Shown here: positions 31,185 to 39,191 of the stretch, piece by piece
Layout: each line of letters begins with the position of its first letter
Numbering within the stretch: position 1 is the stretch's first letter
Program-made: the position numbers and the translations under genes
The notes under the pieces: generated by a model
Database searches by the model: none
Told to the model about the DNA's origin: nothing
What the model saw: only the letters and a program-made list of their open reading frames with translations
Assembly: GCF_003050865.1 (NCBI RefSeq)
Contig: NZ_QAOK01000014.1
Coordinates: 1 to 64,000 of the forward strand
Reading direction: 5' to 3'
Length of the DNA stretch: 64,000 nucleotides
Source: Nitrosospira multiformis
GTDB lineage: Bacteria; Pseudomonadota; Gammaproteobacteria; Burkholderiales; Nitrosomonadaceae

Positions 31185-31211
31185 CCTCCTCTTATGGGAG
31201 GCGGAACCGCC
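31185..31211 (-). promoter_or_regulatory. Ribosome binding site sequestering hairpins of the subtilase mRNA
   Basis: On the minus strand GGCGG-TT-CCGCC forms a short hairpin. Overlapping it, CCTCC can pair with the GGAGG of the Shine-Dalgarno (loop of 7 nt). In plus coordinates the pairing arms are 31185-31189 and 31197-31201. The SD-masking stem and the GGCGG/CCGCC stem abut, and only limited flanking sequence would be needed to switch between them. This is a plausible expression platform for the aptamer upstream, acting on translation initiation. Confidence 0.6.
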
Positions 31212-31316
31212 TAGATAGGCCGGATGTCGAAAAGCGCACTGAGCCGGAGCATTAAGATCCAGCCAGCACTCTCTAATAGCTTCTCGTCAGTCAAAGAATT
31301 GACAAGAAAATGGCAT

Positions 31317-31406
31317 TATCTGGCAGTCCTGCCGTCCTGGGGCCTTTGCCCGGTAGACCGATGACTTTGCGTCCCCCGCTTTCGCGAGGTTTGCCTTTTA
31401 CAGATT
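31317..31406 (-). ncRNA. Cyclic-di-GMP-I (GEMM) riboswitch aptamer
   Basis: The minus strand carries the GEMM-I core in order: GGCAAACC, a 6-bp stem closed by a GAAA tetraloop (CCTCGC-GAAA-GCGGGG), the invariant GGGACGCAAAG, then GGTCTACC, a GGGC/GCCC-type arm, and CAGGACGGCAGGACTGCCAG as the receptor side. The outer P1 helix forms between ATCTG (from 31401-31406) and CAGAT (31318-31322). Class I aptamers bind c-di-GMP at the three-way junction. It lies about 140 nt upstream of the subtilase start, with no gene between. I found no second copy in this window. Confidence 0.93.
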
Positions 31407-31435
31407 AAAAATTGCAGTGTTATCGTATCTGAACC

Positions 31436-31454
31436 ACCCATAGGGTCTATGGGT
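31436..31454. promoter_or_regulatory. Palindrome upstream of the riboswitch, possible operator
   Basis: Perfect 8-bp inverted repeat ACCCATAG-GGT-CTATGGGT. On the minus strand it lies about 10 bp upstream of a weak -10-like TACGAT (31422-31427), about where a -35 element or an activator site of the riboswitch-subtilase transcript would sit. The remaining stretch 31455-31690 shows no gene. Confidence 0.4.
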
Positions 31455-31696
31455 AAAGCAACTGCACAAAAATGATTCTGTTCGCTGCTTTATCTGGAGA
31501 TGAAAAATGCTGCTGATCTAAACCACCCGAAAATTTCGAGATTTGCAATTCTTGCAAAGCAAACTTCTTGCTTATTTTGCAGCCATGGCGATTTTTGCTG
31601 CAACGATTGGGGAGAGTGATTTGAAGGTTTCCAGGAGAAAAGATAATGCTGCCACTCATTTCCATGCTTTCACATATTCTATTCATCCCAAAAGCG

Positions 31697-31719
31697 GCAA
31701 ACCCGCGAAGCGGGTTTGC
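31697..31719 (-). terminator. Intrinsic terminator of the PEP-CTERM gene
   Basis: Perfect 10-bp stem GCAAACCCGC / GCGGGTTTGC with a 3-nt loop lies 21 bp beyond the stop of the minus-strand PEP-CTERM gene. It is followed on that strand by CGCTTTT. Confidence 0.8.
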
Positions 31720-31740
31720 AAAGGTGAAAACAGTCAATTA

Positions 31741-32529
31741 TTATTTGTATCTGCGTGAAACGCCCAGACCCAGTAGACCCAAGCCGAGAAGCGCTAGCGT
31801 TCCCGGTTCCGGCAGTTCTTGGGCAAAGGTACCGGCATTTTTCCAGGTAACGTCATGGGAACCAGGGTCCTTCTCAAGCGAGGTTGTTAGCGTAGTTTGC
31901 CCTTTTTTCTCCTTGCCACTGGTTTGCAGCGCCATTACATCGAAGTGCGCCCAATCGACAGCATTGAAGCCTCCAAGGGTTAATTCCTTGATCTCGCCAG
32001 CCTTGAAGTCATTTTCTGTTTCAAAATTCGGCACTGCCCCCGCAGTCTTCGTAAAATTCCCAATATCAAAAAAGAGAAAATCTGCACTCCCCGCCTTTAC
32101 CGGAGTATGGTTATCGGGAAAAAAATTCAGCGTCGCGTTTGTATAGAATGCGAAATTACCGTTAACTGTCAAAGAACCGACTGCATCCGCTAACTGTCCA
32201 TCGGGTACGGATACAAGCAGTACTGCGCCATGGCCATTGAAGACGCTAGGAAAAGTTCCTTTGTTAACATCAGACCAATCAACACTCCCGAATTTCCCCC
32301 CAAGCAACTGCACCCCATCATCTTTGTAAATACCTCCGACATATAATATATTTCCGGAAGTGATAGCGGTATTTTCTTCTTTCGGATCGGTCGTCTTGCC
32401 TTGGTAATCTGCGTAGATTCCTTTGTCACCCGCCCCCGCTGGAGCCCCAATCTGAAGGATAGGGACAGCCCAGGCGTGGCTGGTGGCAAACAATGCTGCG
32501 ATTCCCGCGTATATCGCTGCGTGCTTCAT
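31741..32529 (-). CDS. PEP-CTERM exported protein (choice-of-anchor N type)
   Basis: A 262-residue exported protein. Signal peptide: IYAGIAALFATSHAWA, cleavage about residue 21. The mature domain (about 22-230) starts VPILQIGAPAGAGDKGIY and resembles the choice-of-anchor N group. It ends with the sorting signal LPEPGTLALLGLGLLGLGVSRRYK: PEP motif, Gly/Leu membrane segment and basic end. It would be processed by exosortase and incorporated into exopolymer matrix. No cysteines are seen in the mature part. It is transcribed alone, with its own terminator at 31697-31719. Confidence 0.87.
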   Translation of the reverse strand: MKHAAIYAGIAALFATSHAWAVPILQIGAPAGAGDKGIYADYQGKTTDPKEENTAITSGNILYVGGIYKDDGVQLLGGKFGSVDWSDVNKGTFPSVFNGHGAVLLVSVPDGQLADAVGSLTVNGNFAFYTNATLNFFPDNHTPVKAGSADFLFFDIGNFTKTAGAVPNFETENDFKAGEIKELTLGGFNAVDWAHFDVMALQTSGKEKKGQTTLTTSLEKDPGSHDVTWKNAGTFAQELPEPGTLALLGLGLLGLGVSRRYK

Positions 32530-32624
32530 GACTTTTCCCTCTTGTTTAAGTTATGTTTGTTAGAATGCTTCACTACAACAATAGATAAGCAATTTTTGTG
32601 CCAATATGTCCATCTCCATGTAAT

Positions 32625-32641
32625 CCTTAATTTAATTAAGG
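32625..32641. promoter_or_regulatory. AT-rich palindrome upstream of the PEP-CTERM gene
   Basis: CCTTAATT-T-AATTAAGG is an 8-bp perfect inverted repeat about 95 bp upstream of the PEP-CTERM start, followed on the plus strand by TTTTTATT. It may be a protein-binding operator, or a plus-strand terminator-like end. The rest of 32530-32834 has no convincing gene. Confidence 0.4.
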
Positions 32642-32834
32642 TTTTTATTCCTTCCTATTGATAGCCAAGCAGAAGTGTAAGGAAATTCGACAAGAGCATA
32701 GGGCGCTATTGCCTTACCACGCGAGGAGAATCGAAAACAATAAAAAATCAGGCAGGACTGGCGCTCGTTTTTATCTCGATCAGAGCTCTCAATCGAGAAT
32801 TAAACGAGGGGACAATGCTGTTACCATACAGGCA

Positions 32835-33323
32835 TCACCCCGCGCCCTGGAGAATGAATATTGCGATGACTTTCACCCTGCCAGGCTCAGGGAGCGCTTC
32901 GACTCGCGCCGTTTCAAGACGGACATGCTGTTGCATCCCTGCAAGCCATGAAAGCCAATCCGCGAATGGCACAGCCGTAAACGTGATCTGAACCTGATCA
33001 TTCCCCAGCGTATCGATGCCATTCAAAGCATGGGAAAGCCCCAGGACATCTGCCTGGGTTTGCATGAGAGTATGCAAATCGCCGGATGACGGAGGCGGGG
33101 ATGGGGTAACCTTTATACGCTCGTACCCGGCCGCCTGCTGCTCGAACTCTTCCGCCTGGACGCGCAGTTGTGGAAGGCTCGAGCGCAACCGGGTACGTGC
33201 CCTGTCCGCGGCGCTGACCAGCCACAGATAAAGTACCGCGCTCGAAATCACCCCCAATATTATGATCACCCGCCGCTCCCGGGGAGAGCGTGATTCCCAT
33301 GCTTTCCGCAGCCGTTCCCTCAC
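32835..33323 (-). CDS. gspM: Type II secretion system protein M
   Basis: A 162-residue GspM. It has a short cytoplasmic start, one membrane helix (about 20-40, RRVIIILGVISSAVLYLWLV) and a periplasmic coiled region followed by the ferredoxin-like domain ending in GRVKVIAIFILQGAG. It partners GspL in the inner-membrane platform. The ATGA overlap with gspL shows coupling. No gspN follows. Confidence 0.88.
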   Translation of the reverse strand: MRERLRKAWESRSPRERRVIIILGVISSAVLYLWLVSAADRARTRLRSSLPQLRVQAEEFEQQAAGYERIKVTPSPPPSSGDLHTLMQTQADVLGLSHALNGIDTLGNDQVQITFTAVPFADWLSWLAGMQQHVRLETARVEALPEPGRVKVIAIFILQGAG

Positions 33324-34576
33324 GGGGTCCTCACCACGAGCACAATGACTCCGCCTCCCGCATCTGCCGGCGCCGGATTGATATCGACACTCAGATCGTT
33401 TTCCCGCAATTGAGCAGCAATACGGTTCGCGAGCCCTTCCTCAGCGGCCAACTCAAGCGTTATTCTCCCGCTATCATAGGAAACCGCACGCAGACTGCCA
33501 GGAGCCAATTCGTTCAATTCCGGTCCCACTGTTTTGATCATGGGCAAGAAATCGGCGGTATCAGGCACTCCTGCCGCATGCCGCGCCTCGGCGAGCTTTC
33601 GGCGCATCTGTAGCGCAGGGTCCACTACCGCGACCGCAGCCGGAAATATGGTGCGAAACCGGGTTTCCATTTGCTGATGCAAGGTACGCTCTTCATTGGC
33701 AAGTAAGGCCCAGTCAGCGGCAACGGCCAGGGAATGGATCACCAACGCTGCCGCGCCGATCCAGACTGCTGGCCGCAGACGTGAAAAAAGCCCACTGAAA
33801 AAAGGCCAGCGTTTGCGTTCCTGCAGCAGACTGATACTGGATTGCGGTGCCCTGCGCCAATCCCAGGTCCCCGCAATGTATACAGGAATACTGAGCACGC
33901 GTTGCCACGCTTCGATATCCGGCGCTGCCGCAGGGTTCTTCATGGTCCCCCCGGCACTCCCCTCAAATGTCATTGCGCCTTCAGGCTCAACTGTATAGAG
34001 CACGATGGATGCCGGTCTCGCTCCATGCCTTTCCGCATCTTCCAGCATGAGATGCAATGACAGCGGAGGAGATGCGTCATCTCCGCAATCTGTTGCTCCC
34101 CCTTCAAACTCGCCGGTGCGCACAAAACCTTCCTGGCCATCCCAGGCGAAACTCCATTCTCCCGGCGTCCATGGCAATAACAGTGTTTCACAGTAAATTT
34201 CATCCACCGGGATAGCAGCCGCCTGAAGCGCATCGAGACACTCTGTCAGCCCTTTTTTATCCACTGCCGCGAGTATGCCTTCGTCTCCAGCGGAACCGAT
34301 CCAGCTCACCTGATTAGCGTCAGGTTCACGCAGCATCTCTTCTTCAACCGCAAAAGCCAGTACTGATCCAGTCTGCCGCCTGGCAGCGTCAGGTAAGCGA
34401 GCCCGTGTGAGCAAAACCTGGGCAGCTGGAATGATCAACTGGACAGAACTCGCGTTTTTCGGCAGATCAGCTATCTGCCCTTCTCCTGTCAAGGGCAGTC
34501 CATCATCGCCAATCCATATCCATTGGCAACTCAATGGTTCCTCCAGAAGATGGCACCGGATTCTTAGCAGACTCAT
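33320..34576 (-). CDS. gspL: Type II secretion system protein L
   Basis: A 418-residue GspL. The N-terminal actin-like cytoplasmic domain (about 1-250) recruits the ATPase GspE. A single membrane helix (about 270-290, AVWIGAAALVIHSLAVAADW) leads to a periplasmic domain, ending in a ferredoxin-like fold (about 335-418). It overlaps gspM by 4 bp at one end and gspK by 4 bp at the other, marking one tightly coupled operon. Confidence 0.92.
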   Translation of the reverse strand: MSLLRIRCHLLEEPLSCQWIWIGDDGLPLTGEGQIADLPKNASSVQLIIPAAQVLLTRARLPDAARRQTGSVLAFAVEEEMLREPDANQVSWIGSAGDEGILAAVDKKGLTECLDALQAAAIPVDEIYCETLLLPWTPGEWSFAWDGQEGFVRTGEFEGGATDCGDDASPPLSLHLMLEDAERHGARPASIVLYTVEPEGAMTFEGSAGGTMKNPAAAPDIEAWQRVLSIPVYIAGTWDWRRAPQSSISLLQERKRWPFFSGLFSRLRPAVWIGAAALVIHSLAVAADWALLANEERTLHQQMETRFRTIFPAAVAVVDPALQMRRKLAEARHAAGVPDTADFLPMIKTVGPELNELAPGSLRAVSYDSGRITLELAAEEGLANRIAAQLRENDLSVDINPAPADAGGGVIVLVVRTP

Positions 34577-35487
34577 GAATATTTACGCCAGACAATAGCC
34601 GGCCACCCCCCCTCATCACGGTTAAGGAGAACCACTCCCTCGGCCTGCGCTTCGCCGATGGCTACGCTGAGTGTCGCGAGAAAATAATTGCTACTGGTTC
34701 CAATATCGCTTTCCTCTACCCCAGCGCCCTGGGGAAGACGGTTCAGAAAATCGGCTTGATCGCGAAAATGGGCGCGCGCGCGCTGGAGAGTCAATGTGCG
34801 GGCATTTCCAATTCCCAGCCCCTCAACAATGGCAGCAAGCACTTCGGGGGGCGCGGTATTGACATTGACAGTGGTAAAATTCGGCAGGGCCGTCACGAAC
34901 GGGCGCAAGCGGGCGCGTATATCCCTGTTGAAACCGCGAATACGGGCCAGTTCCGCTACATCGGTCAGGGGTCTGTTGGCAGTAAGGTAAGAGGGATTCA
35001 GCACACTGTAATATTCATCCTCGGCGCCATGCTGCGGACGCGGTTCGCTGTCAACGTCTATCCAGTCAGCCAACGCATCGGCAAGCGTATCCGGCAAATC
35101 GAGCAAGGCCAGCAAGCGCTTGAAGTGAGCAAGCTGTGCCGCACTGATTTTTCCATCGGGAGCCAGGTTGTTCAGATTGAACAAGCCCTGCTGATCGTGG
35201 ATGTGGCCCGTGAGTTCACCGTTTTCAACGGGCATCGCCGGAATTTGCAATGCCCAGGGTTCGCCCAGGTGATCGACGCTGCCCATCCGGTTGTCATCGT
35301 TCAGCACGGCTCGAACCCAGTCCACCCCCGCCTTGACCATCGCCTGCGCCTGAACGTAATCATGCGCAAGCTGGCTTTGCCGTGACCAGATACCCTGAGA
35401 GGTAATGATAGCTGTTGCGGTTATCGACGCGAGGGCAACGACACCCATGGCAAGCACGACTGCTATCCCACGTTGTCCTGTTCTCAT
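34573..35487 (-). CDS. gspK: Type II secretion minor pseudopilin GspK
   Basis: A 304-residue GspK, the large minor pseudopilin that caps the pseudopilus. It has a short leader MRTGQRG and a hydrophobic helix IAVVLAMGVVALASITATAIIT. The prepilin peptidase should cut after the G of RG. The large periplasmic domain has LFNLNNLAPDGKIS and a conserved FTTVNVNTAPPEVL segment. It forms a tip complex with GspI and GspJ, encoded next door. Confidence 0.93.
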   Translation of the reverse strand: MRTGQRGIAVVLAMGVVALASITATAIITSQGIWSRQSQLAHDYVQAQAMVKAGVDWVRAVLNDDNRMGSVDHLGEPWALQIPAMPVENGELTGHIHDQQGLFNLNNLAPDGKISAAQLAHFKRLLALLDLPDTLADALADWIDVDSEPRPQHGAEDEYYSVLNPSYLTANRPLTDVAELARIRGFNRDIRARLRPFVTALPNFTTVNVNTAPPEVLAAIVEGLGIGNARTLTLQRARAHFRDQADFLNRLPQGAGVEESDIGTSSNYFLATLSVAIGEAQAEGVVLLNRDEGGWPAIVWRKYS

Positions 35488-35491
35488 GGTT

Positions 35492-36112
35492 TCACTGGAA
35501 AATGCGTTCTATTTCCTCTCCCGAGGCTAGCGCAATGCGCAGGCGCACGGCCTGAGGAATGGAAGAAATCGTAGACACCGGCGTGTCAGGCGCTCCACTT
35601 GGCCAAGCATTCACCCATGCACGATTTGCAGTAAGATAGTGCAACTCCATTTTCGCCACCCCCGCCAATACCGGATAACGCATGGCTACTGTCCGGGGAC
35701 CGATATCAAGACTCGGCCACAACCAAAGCTCGATTTCCCGTTTATCATTCAGCTGGTAGGCGGTCCGCCGTGCAGTATCCGTTTCTTCGATGGAGCCCAG
35801 ACGGCTGAATTCCATGTAGGGCAACAAGCCCCCATCGGGCGCCGCTTTTATCACTCCACGCCAGGCCGGCAAGACGCCGGAGGCGGTTCGAATCGGGCGC
35901 GGTATCGCAAGTTGCACATCACGTTCAAACCTTGTGAGGAATAAATTTATGCGGCGCCATTTTTCAGTTTCCCACTTGACATACTCTTGCGCCTCGAGTA
36001 TCGCCCCAAGTCCACGATAAGACATCACTGCCAGCAAAGACAGAACAGTCAGCGCAACCAGCAGTTCAATCAGGGTAAATCCCCGAAAACTGGTTTTACG
36101 CATGGATTTCAT
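35492..36112 (-). CDS. gspJ: Type II secretion minor pseudopilin GspJ
   Basis: A 206-residue GspJ. Leader MKSMRKTSFRG is followed by the prepilin motif FTLIELLVALTVLSLLAVMSYRG with Glu at position 5 of the mature chain. The periplasmic beta domain contains YQLNDKREIELWLWP. It stands 4 bp from gspK. The 118-bp gap to gspI is larger than elsewhere in this operon and shows nothing obvious. Confidence 0.92.
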   Translation of the reverse strand: MKSMRKTSFRGFTLIELLVALTVLSLLAVMSYRGLGAILEAQEYVKWETEKWRRINLFLTRFERDVQLAIPRPIRTASGVLPAWRGVIKAAPDGGLLPYMEFSRLGSIEETDTARRTAYQLNDKREIELWLWPSLDIGPRTVAMRYPVLAGVAKMELHYLTANRAWVNAWPSGAPDTPVSTISSIPQAVRLRIALASGEEIERIFQ

Positions 36113-36230
36113 GGAAAAGGATTATGAAACCTTCTTCGTCGAGGACATGAACGCAAGAAGTCATAGGAAAGTTGAACAGCAATCTTCCACTCCTGCGAAC
36201 TGCCATCGCGCTGTCTCCCGACAAGCTTGC

Positions 36231-36638
36231 TCACGGATTCCCCGGGATTGCCGGTTGCGCCAGATATCCTGTCAGATGCGCAAGCCGGTGCGATTCTCCG
36301 GCAGGCGCAAATACCGAAATATTCACCCGCCGGAATGAGGGATTTGCAGTTTCCGTAATATCCGCCTGCCACGTGAAATCCATATTTCCTTGCTTTGCTG
36401 TTCCACGATATGTGCCAGGCGGCGGCCATGTGCCGCGAGCACGCTGCTCTGTCAGCAGATTTTCCGCGACCCATCCTGCCAGCAGTCGCGAACGCAATTC
36501 ACCGACATTGATTGTGCCCTGCCCTGCGGCACGCAGTGCGGCCATGAGAGCAAACGCAATGATTGCCAATGCGACCAGAACCTCAACCAGCGTGAATCCA
36601 CGGTTTCTACCGCAGCTGCCGGGATATGATTTCATCAT
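36231..36638 (-). CDS. gspI: Type II secretion minor pseudopilin GspI
   Basis: A 135-residue GspI. Prepilin cleavage site RG|FTLVEVLVALAIIAFALMA with mature Glu5. The globular part includes WVAENLLTEQRARGTWPPPG and ends SHRLAHLTGYLAQP, typical of the family. The start overlaps the gspH 3' end by 32 bp; two adjacent ATGs (36638, 36635) are possible starts. Confidence 0.9.
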   Translation of the reverse strand: MMKSYPGSCGRNRGFTLVEVLVALAIIAFALMAALRAAGQGTINVGELRSRLLAGWVAENLLTEQRARGTWPPPGTYRGTAKQGNMDFTWQADITETANPSFRRVNISVFAPAGESHRLAHLTGYLAQPAIPGNP

Positions 36639-37125
36639 TCACTCTTCCCTCTCCCGGCAATGCCTGCACATCGCCGACCGGAGATCCTGTGACCGTATAG
36701 CGTTCCGTCCCAAAAGATATCTTTATGGCATAAGCCGGCATTGAACCGTGAGGATTGAACTCCAGTCGCATAAAATCTGCTGGCGACATTTCGATCAACA
36801 TGCCCGCGATCTTCATGCCCTGCGGAAACGTTCGTTCCCGGAAGAGATCATTATTACGAATTTCCGACCAACCGGCGCCCCGTTGATTCTGTAAGAACCG
36901 ATAGCTCGAGCCATCTGTTGTCCAGGCGAGAGATCTTCCTGACATACGCGCCTCGGTCCCCGCCAGGTCAAGGAGTTGGGCCAGTCGTTCCGCCTCGACA
37001 CGAAGAAGAGCGCGTTCGTCCGGCCGCACTATGCTGCTGATGAGTCCCGCAAAAAGCCCGATGATCACCAGTGCGACAAGCACTTCGATGAGCGTGAATC
37101 CGCCCCCGGCTCTTATCTCAGTCAC
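36607..37125 (-). CDS. gspH: Type II secretion minor pseudopilin GspH
   Basis: A 172-residue GspH. Short leader MTEIRAGG then FTLIEVLVALVIIGLFAGLISS. The globular domain starts with RALLRVEAERLAQLLDLAGTEARMSGRSLAW, the conserved GspH helix region. The start is GTG 37125. It connects the tip complex to the GspG shaft. Confidence 0.9.
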   Translation of the reverse strand: MTEIRAGGGFTLIEVLVALVIIGLFAGLISSIVRPDERALLRVEAERLAQLLDLAGTEARMSGRSLAWTTDGSSYRFLQNQRGAGWSEIRNNDLFRERTFPQGMKIAGMLIEMSPADFMRLEFNPHGSMPAYAIKISFGTERYTVTGSPVGDVQALPGEGRVNDEIISRQLR

Positions 37126-37139
37126 GAATCCTGTTGGCC

Positions 37140-37661
37140 TTACAGGTTCCAGGAGCCGACATCCGCATCGTTACCGTCTCCCCCGCGGGCGCCATCTGCC
37201 CCGAAACTGAAAACGTCGATTTCGCCGTGAACACCAGGGTTCAGGTATTGATAAGGATTGCCCCAGGGATCCTTCGGAAGACGCTCGATATATCCTCCGG
37301 CTTTCCAGTTGGGTGGAATCGGCGGATCGGTCGGCTTCGTTACCAGCGCCTGCAATCCCTGTTCGGTCTTGGGATAGCGATGGTTATCGAGACGGTACAG
37401 CTTGAGCATCTGCATCAGGCTGGCGACATCCTGTTTTGCTGCGATGATACGCGCTTCGTCAGGACGGCTGATGATTTTCGGCACCACCATTACAGCAAGA
37501 ATTCCGAGAATTACCACCACCACCATGACCTCGAGCAAAGTAAAACCGCTCTGCCTTCCGCGCCGTCCATACTCTGGGGCGATCAAATGGCCTGGAGCTT
37601 GTTGTCTTTCAGAGAGTAGATTGGAACCAGATTTCTCCATCATTTTTACGTAAATACCCAT
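37140..37661 (-). CDS. gspG: Type II secretion major pseudopilin GspG
   Basis: A 173-residue GspG, the pseudopilus shaft subunit. The mature N-terminus is FTLLEVMVVVVILGILAVMVVPKI with Glu5. The C-terminus has PWGNPYQYLNPG, the calcium-binding-loop type FSFGADGARGGDGNDADVGSWNL. The leader before the cleavage site is long (about 39 residues) from ATG 37661; ATG 37640 or 37637 would shorten it, and none has a good ribosome binding site. It is the first gene of the G-H-I-J-K-L-M operon. Confidence 0.92.
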   Translation of the reverse strand: MGIYVKMMEKSGSNLLSERQQAPGHLIAPEYGRRGRQSGFTLLEVMVVVVILGILAVMVVPKIISRPDEARIIAAKQDVASLMQMLKLYRLDNHRYPKTEQGLQALVTKPTDPPIPPNWKAGGYIERLPKDPWGNPYQYLNPGVHGEIDVFSFGADGARGGDGNDADVGSWNL

Positions 37662-37704
37662 CAAAAAACGGACAAAATGGAAAGAAGATTACCCAAGAAA
37701 TTGT

Positions 37705-38022
37705 TCATTGTCGATTCCGGTTTTGCACCATGACACACGCCTCCCGATCTGCCTCATAATCCACGCCTCGATGCAGCGTAACATTGGCCTCGCCGGGAAA
37801 AATTTTCAGTCGCGCCGGCGCACCGGAAGTGACATCAGCAATAATCCCAAAAAAACATATCCCTTATTCGCCAAACAGGAATAAATTACTGGCCCATTTT
37901 TCAGTGTTGCAAGCGAACTTTTCTGGGCCGCTGGGGCAACATACTGGAGCTCTGACAGAATCGAAGGTGGTGCCGTGCAACCGACCAGAAACACAATTGT
38001 TACCAGCAAAAGCAGGTCTCAT
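37705..38022 (-). pseudogene. Frameshifted small lipoprotein gene
   Basis: On the minus strand a lipoprotein-like frame reads LLVTIVFLVGC-TAPPS, a lipobox (LVGC), and continues to a stop at 37806. Just before that lies a run of seven T (plus strand A at 37849-37855). Adding one T there joins it to a second coding-like frame (GIIADVTSGAPARLKIFPG ... NRNRQ) ending at 37705, giving about 101 residues. At the start, the ATG at 38022 is in frame with the lipoprotein only if the four-T run is one T shorter (MRPALLVTIV); otherwise TTG 38009 is the start. So it is a decayed gene, a phase-variable gene or a sequence error. Function is unknown; it sits just upstream of gspG. Confidence 0.6.
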
Positions 38023-38124
38023 AACTTTCTTGTTTAAGAATCAATTTTGGTAGTTGAGCCAGTTTTGGACCCTAATTCCAACACTGCGCCTAAGTTGACA
38101 TGCATGAATCTCATCACTATGTTG

Positions 38125-38637
38125 CTATTTATGATGCATATGTTGATGAGGGTGACCCGGAACAGCATGACGCGCATGATCGCTTAGCTGGGCATCAAAC
38201 CATCGATGAATGGCATTGATCAGTTTAGGTGAGCTGGTGGAATAGCTGATTTGGGCACCATCAGGCAGCTCAGCGTACTCAATCTTGATTTCCCCAGGCT
38301 TTGCTGATTTCAATTCTCCCAATCCTGGCATATCTTCGCTATGAATTCGGGCTGGCTTAGAAAAATCCCCGTGCTTGAAGTCATTTGAAATTTCGGATAA
38401 ATGGGCTCGTATTAACCTGATTTTCTCTGTATCGGATTTACCTTTAACCACAACCTGCTGCACTCCACCCTTTGGGGTCTTGGAAAAAACATGCGTCGTT
38501 TTCTCCAAATCAAACGGCATTACATGCGTGCCCCGCTCGGCAACTTCATCAAGCCGTTTCTCATCCACCTTTTCTATAGCCTGAGCCGCTGTTGTCGTGA
38601 ATAAAGCAATTAATAACGGGATGGTAAAAAAATTCAT
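38125..38637 (-). CDS. Small exported protein with His-rich tail
   Basis: A 170-residue exported protein. I start at ATG 38637, which has AGGAGG five to ten bases upstream and begins a clean signal peptide (FFTIPLLIALFTTTAAQA, cleavage about residue 20). The mature chain contains HVMPFDLEKTTHVFSKTP, KIRLIRAHLSEISNDF, HGDFSKPARIHSEDMPGL and ends HARHAVPGHPHQHMHHK. The His tail suggests metal binding. Relatives in databases are often labelled aspartate carbamoyltransferase, but no such catalytic motif is visible, so I regard the label as wrong. Function is unknown. Confidence 0.75.
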   Translation of the reverse strand: MNFFTIPLLIALFTTTAAQAIEKVDEKRLDEVAERGTHVMPFDLEKTTHVFSKTPKGGVQQVVVKGKSDTEKIRLIRAHLSEISNDFKHGDFSKPARIHSEDMPGLGELKSAKPGEIKIEYAELPDGAQISYSTSSPKLINAIHRWFDAQLSDHARHAVPGHPHQHMHHK

Positions 38638-38675
38638 TTCAACCTCCTTTTGTGCAGGATAGTTAGATAGTGTAG

Positions 38676-38990
38676 TCACGAGACTTTGAGCCAGAGGGCG
38701 ATGCACCTGATCTGGATGGCAGCAAGGAATGATGCACTGTTTTTGGCATATCTTGTGGCAATATCCCGCCAGCGTTTCAGGGGGAGAAAGGCGTTTTCCA
38801 CCAGATGGCGGAGCTTGTAGAGACGCTCATCATACGGCCTTTGCCTTGCCCGGTTCTTCCTCGGTGGAATGACAGGTTTCATGCCCTGCCTCATGGCCTG
38901 CTCGATGATCACATCACTGTCGTAGCCACGATCTGCAATCGGACATTCGGCACCATTCCCCCCATCAGGCGGCAAGCTTCAGTGCGATCC
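38676..38990 (-). mobile_element. IS5-family transposase remnant (C-terminal part)
   Basis: The minus strand encodes the C-terminal about 95 residues of an IS5/IS1182-like DDE transposase: IADRGYDSDVIIEQA (second Asp region), PVIPPRKNRARQR and YKLRHLVENAFLPLKRWRDIATRY (the DDE glutamate helix), ending IALWLKVS. The N-terminal two thirds is missing. Just upstream a G6 run and other-frame fragments such as ADRTEACRLM hint at decay by frameshift. No complete terminal inverted repeats or target duplication could be found. It lies between the cyanophycinase-like gene and the His-rich protein gene. Confidence 0.82.
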
Positions 38991-39191
38991 GCCGGCTGCG
39001 GGAATGATGCTGGATGTCAGTAAGTATTATGTGTCTGCTCCACATTCTAAAACGGTTGCCTAAGGGAAAATTGGCTATATCGCTTCGATAGTACTGTCTT
39101 GATGGCCACCCCGACAGCCATGGTCTCATCACCCATTCCTCGCCGCGCACAGGCGGTATCCTGTTATCTCCGGGCAGCCAAAGCAAACCGC

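Noticed and set aside
37784-38053. 89-residue plus-strand open frame
   Set aside because: The opposite strand reads a lipoprotein signal and a longer coding-like product with one frameshift; the plus frame has no recognisable features.
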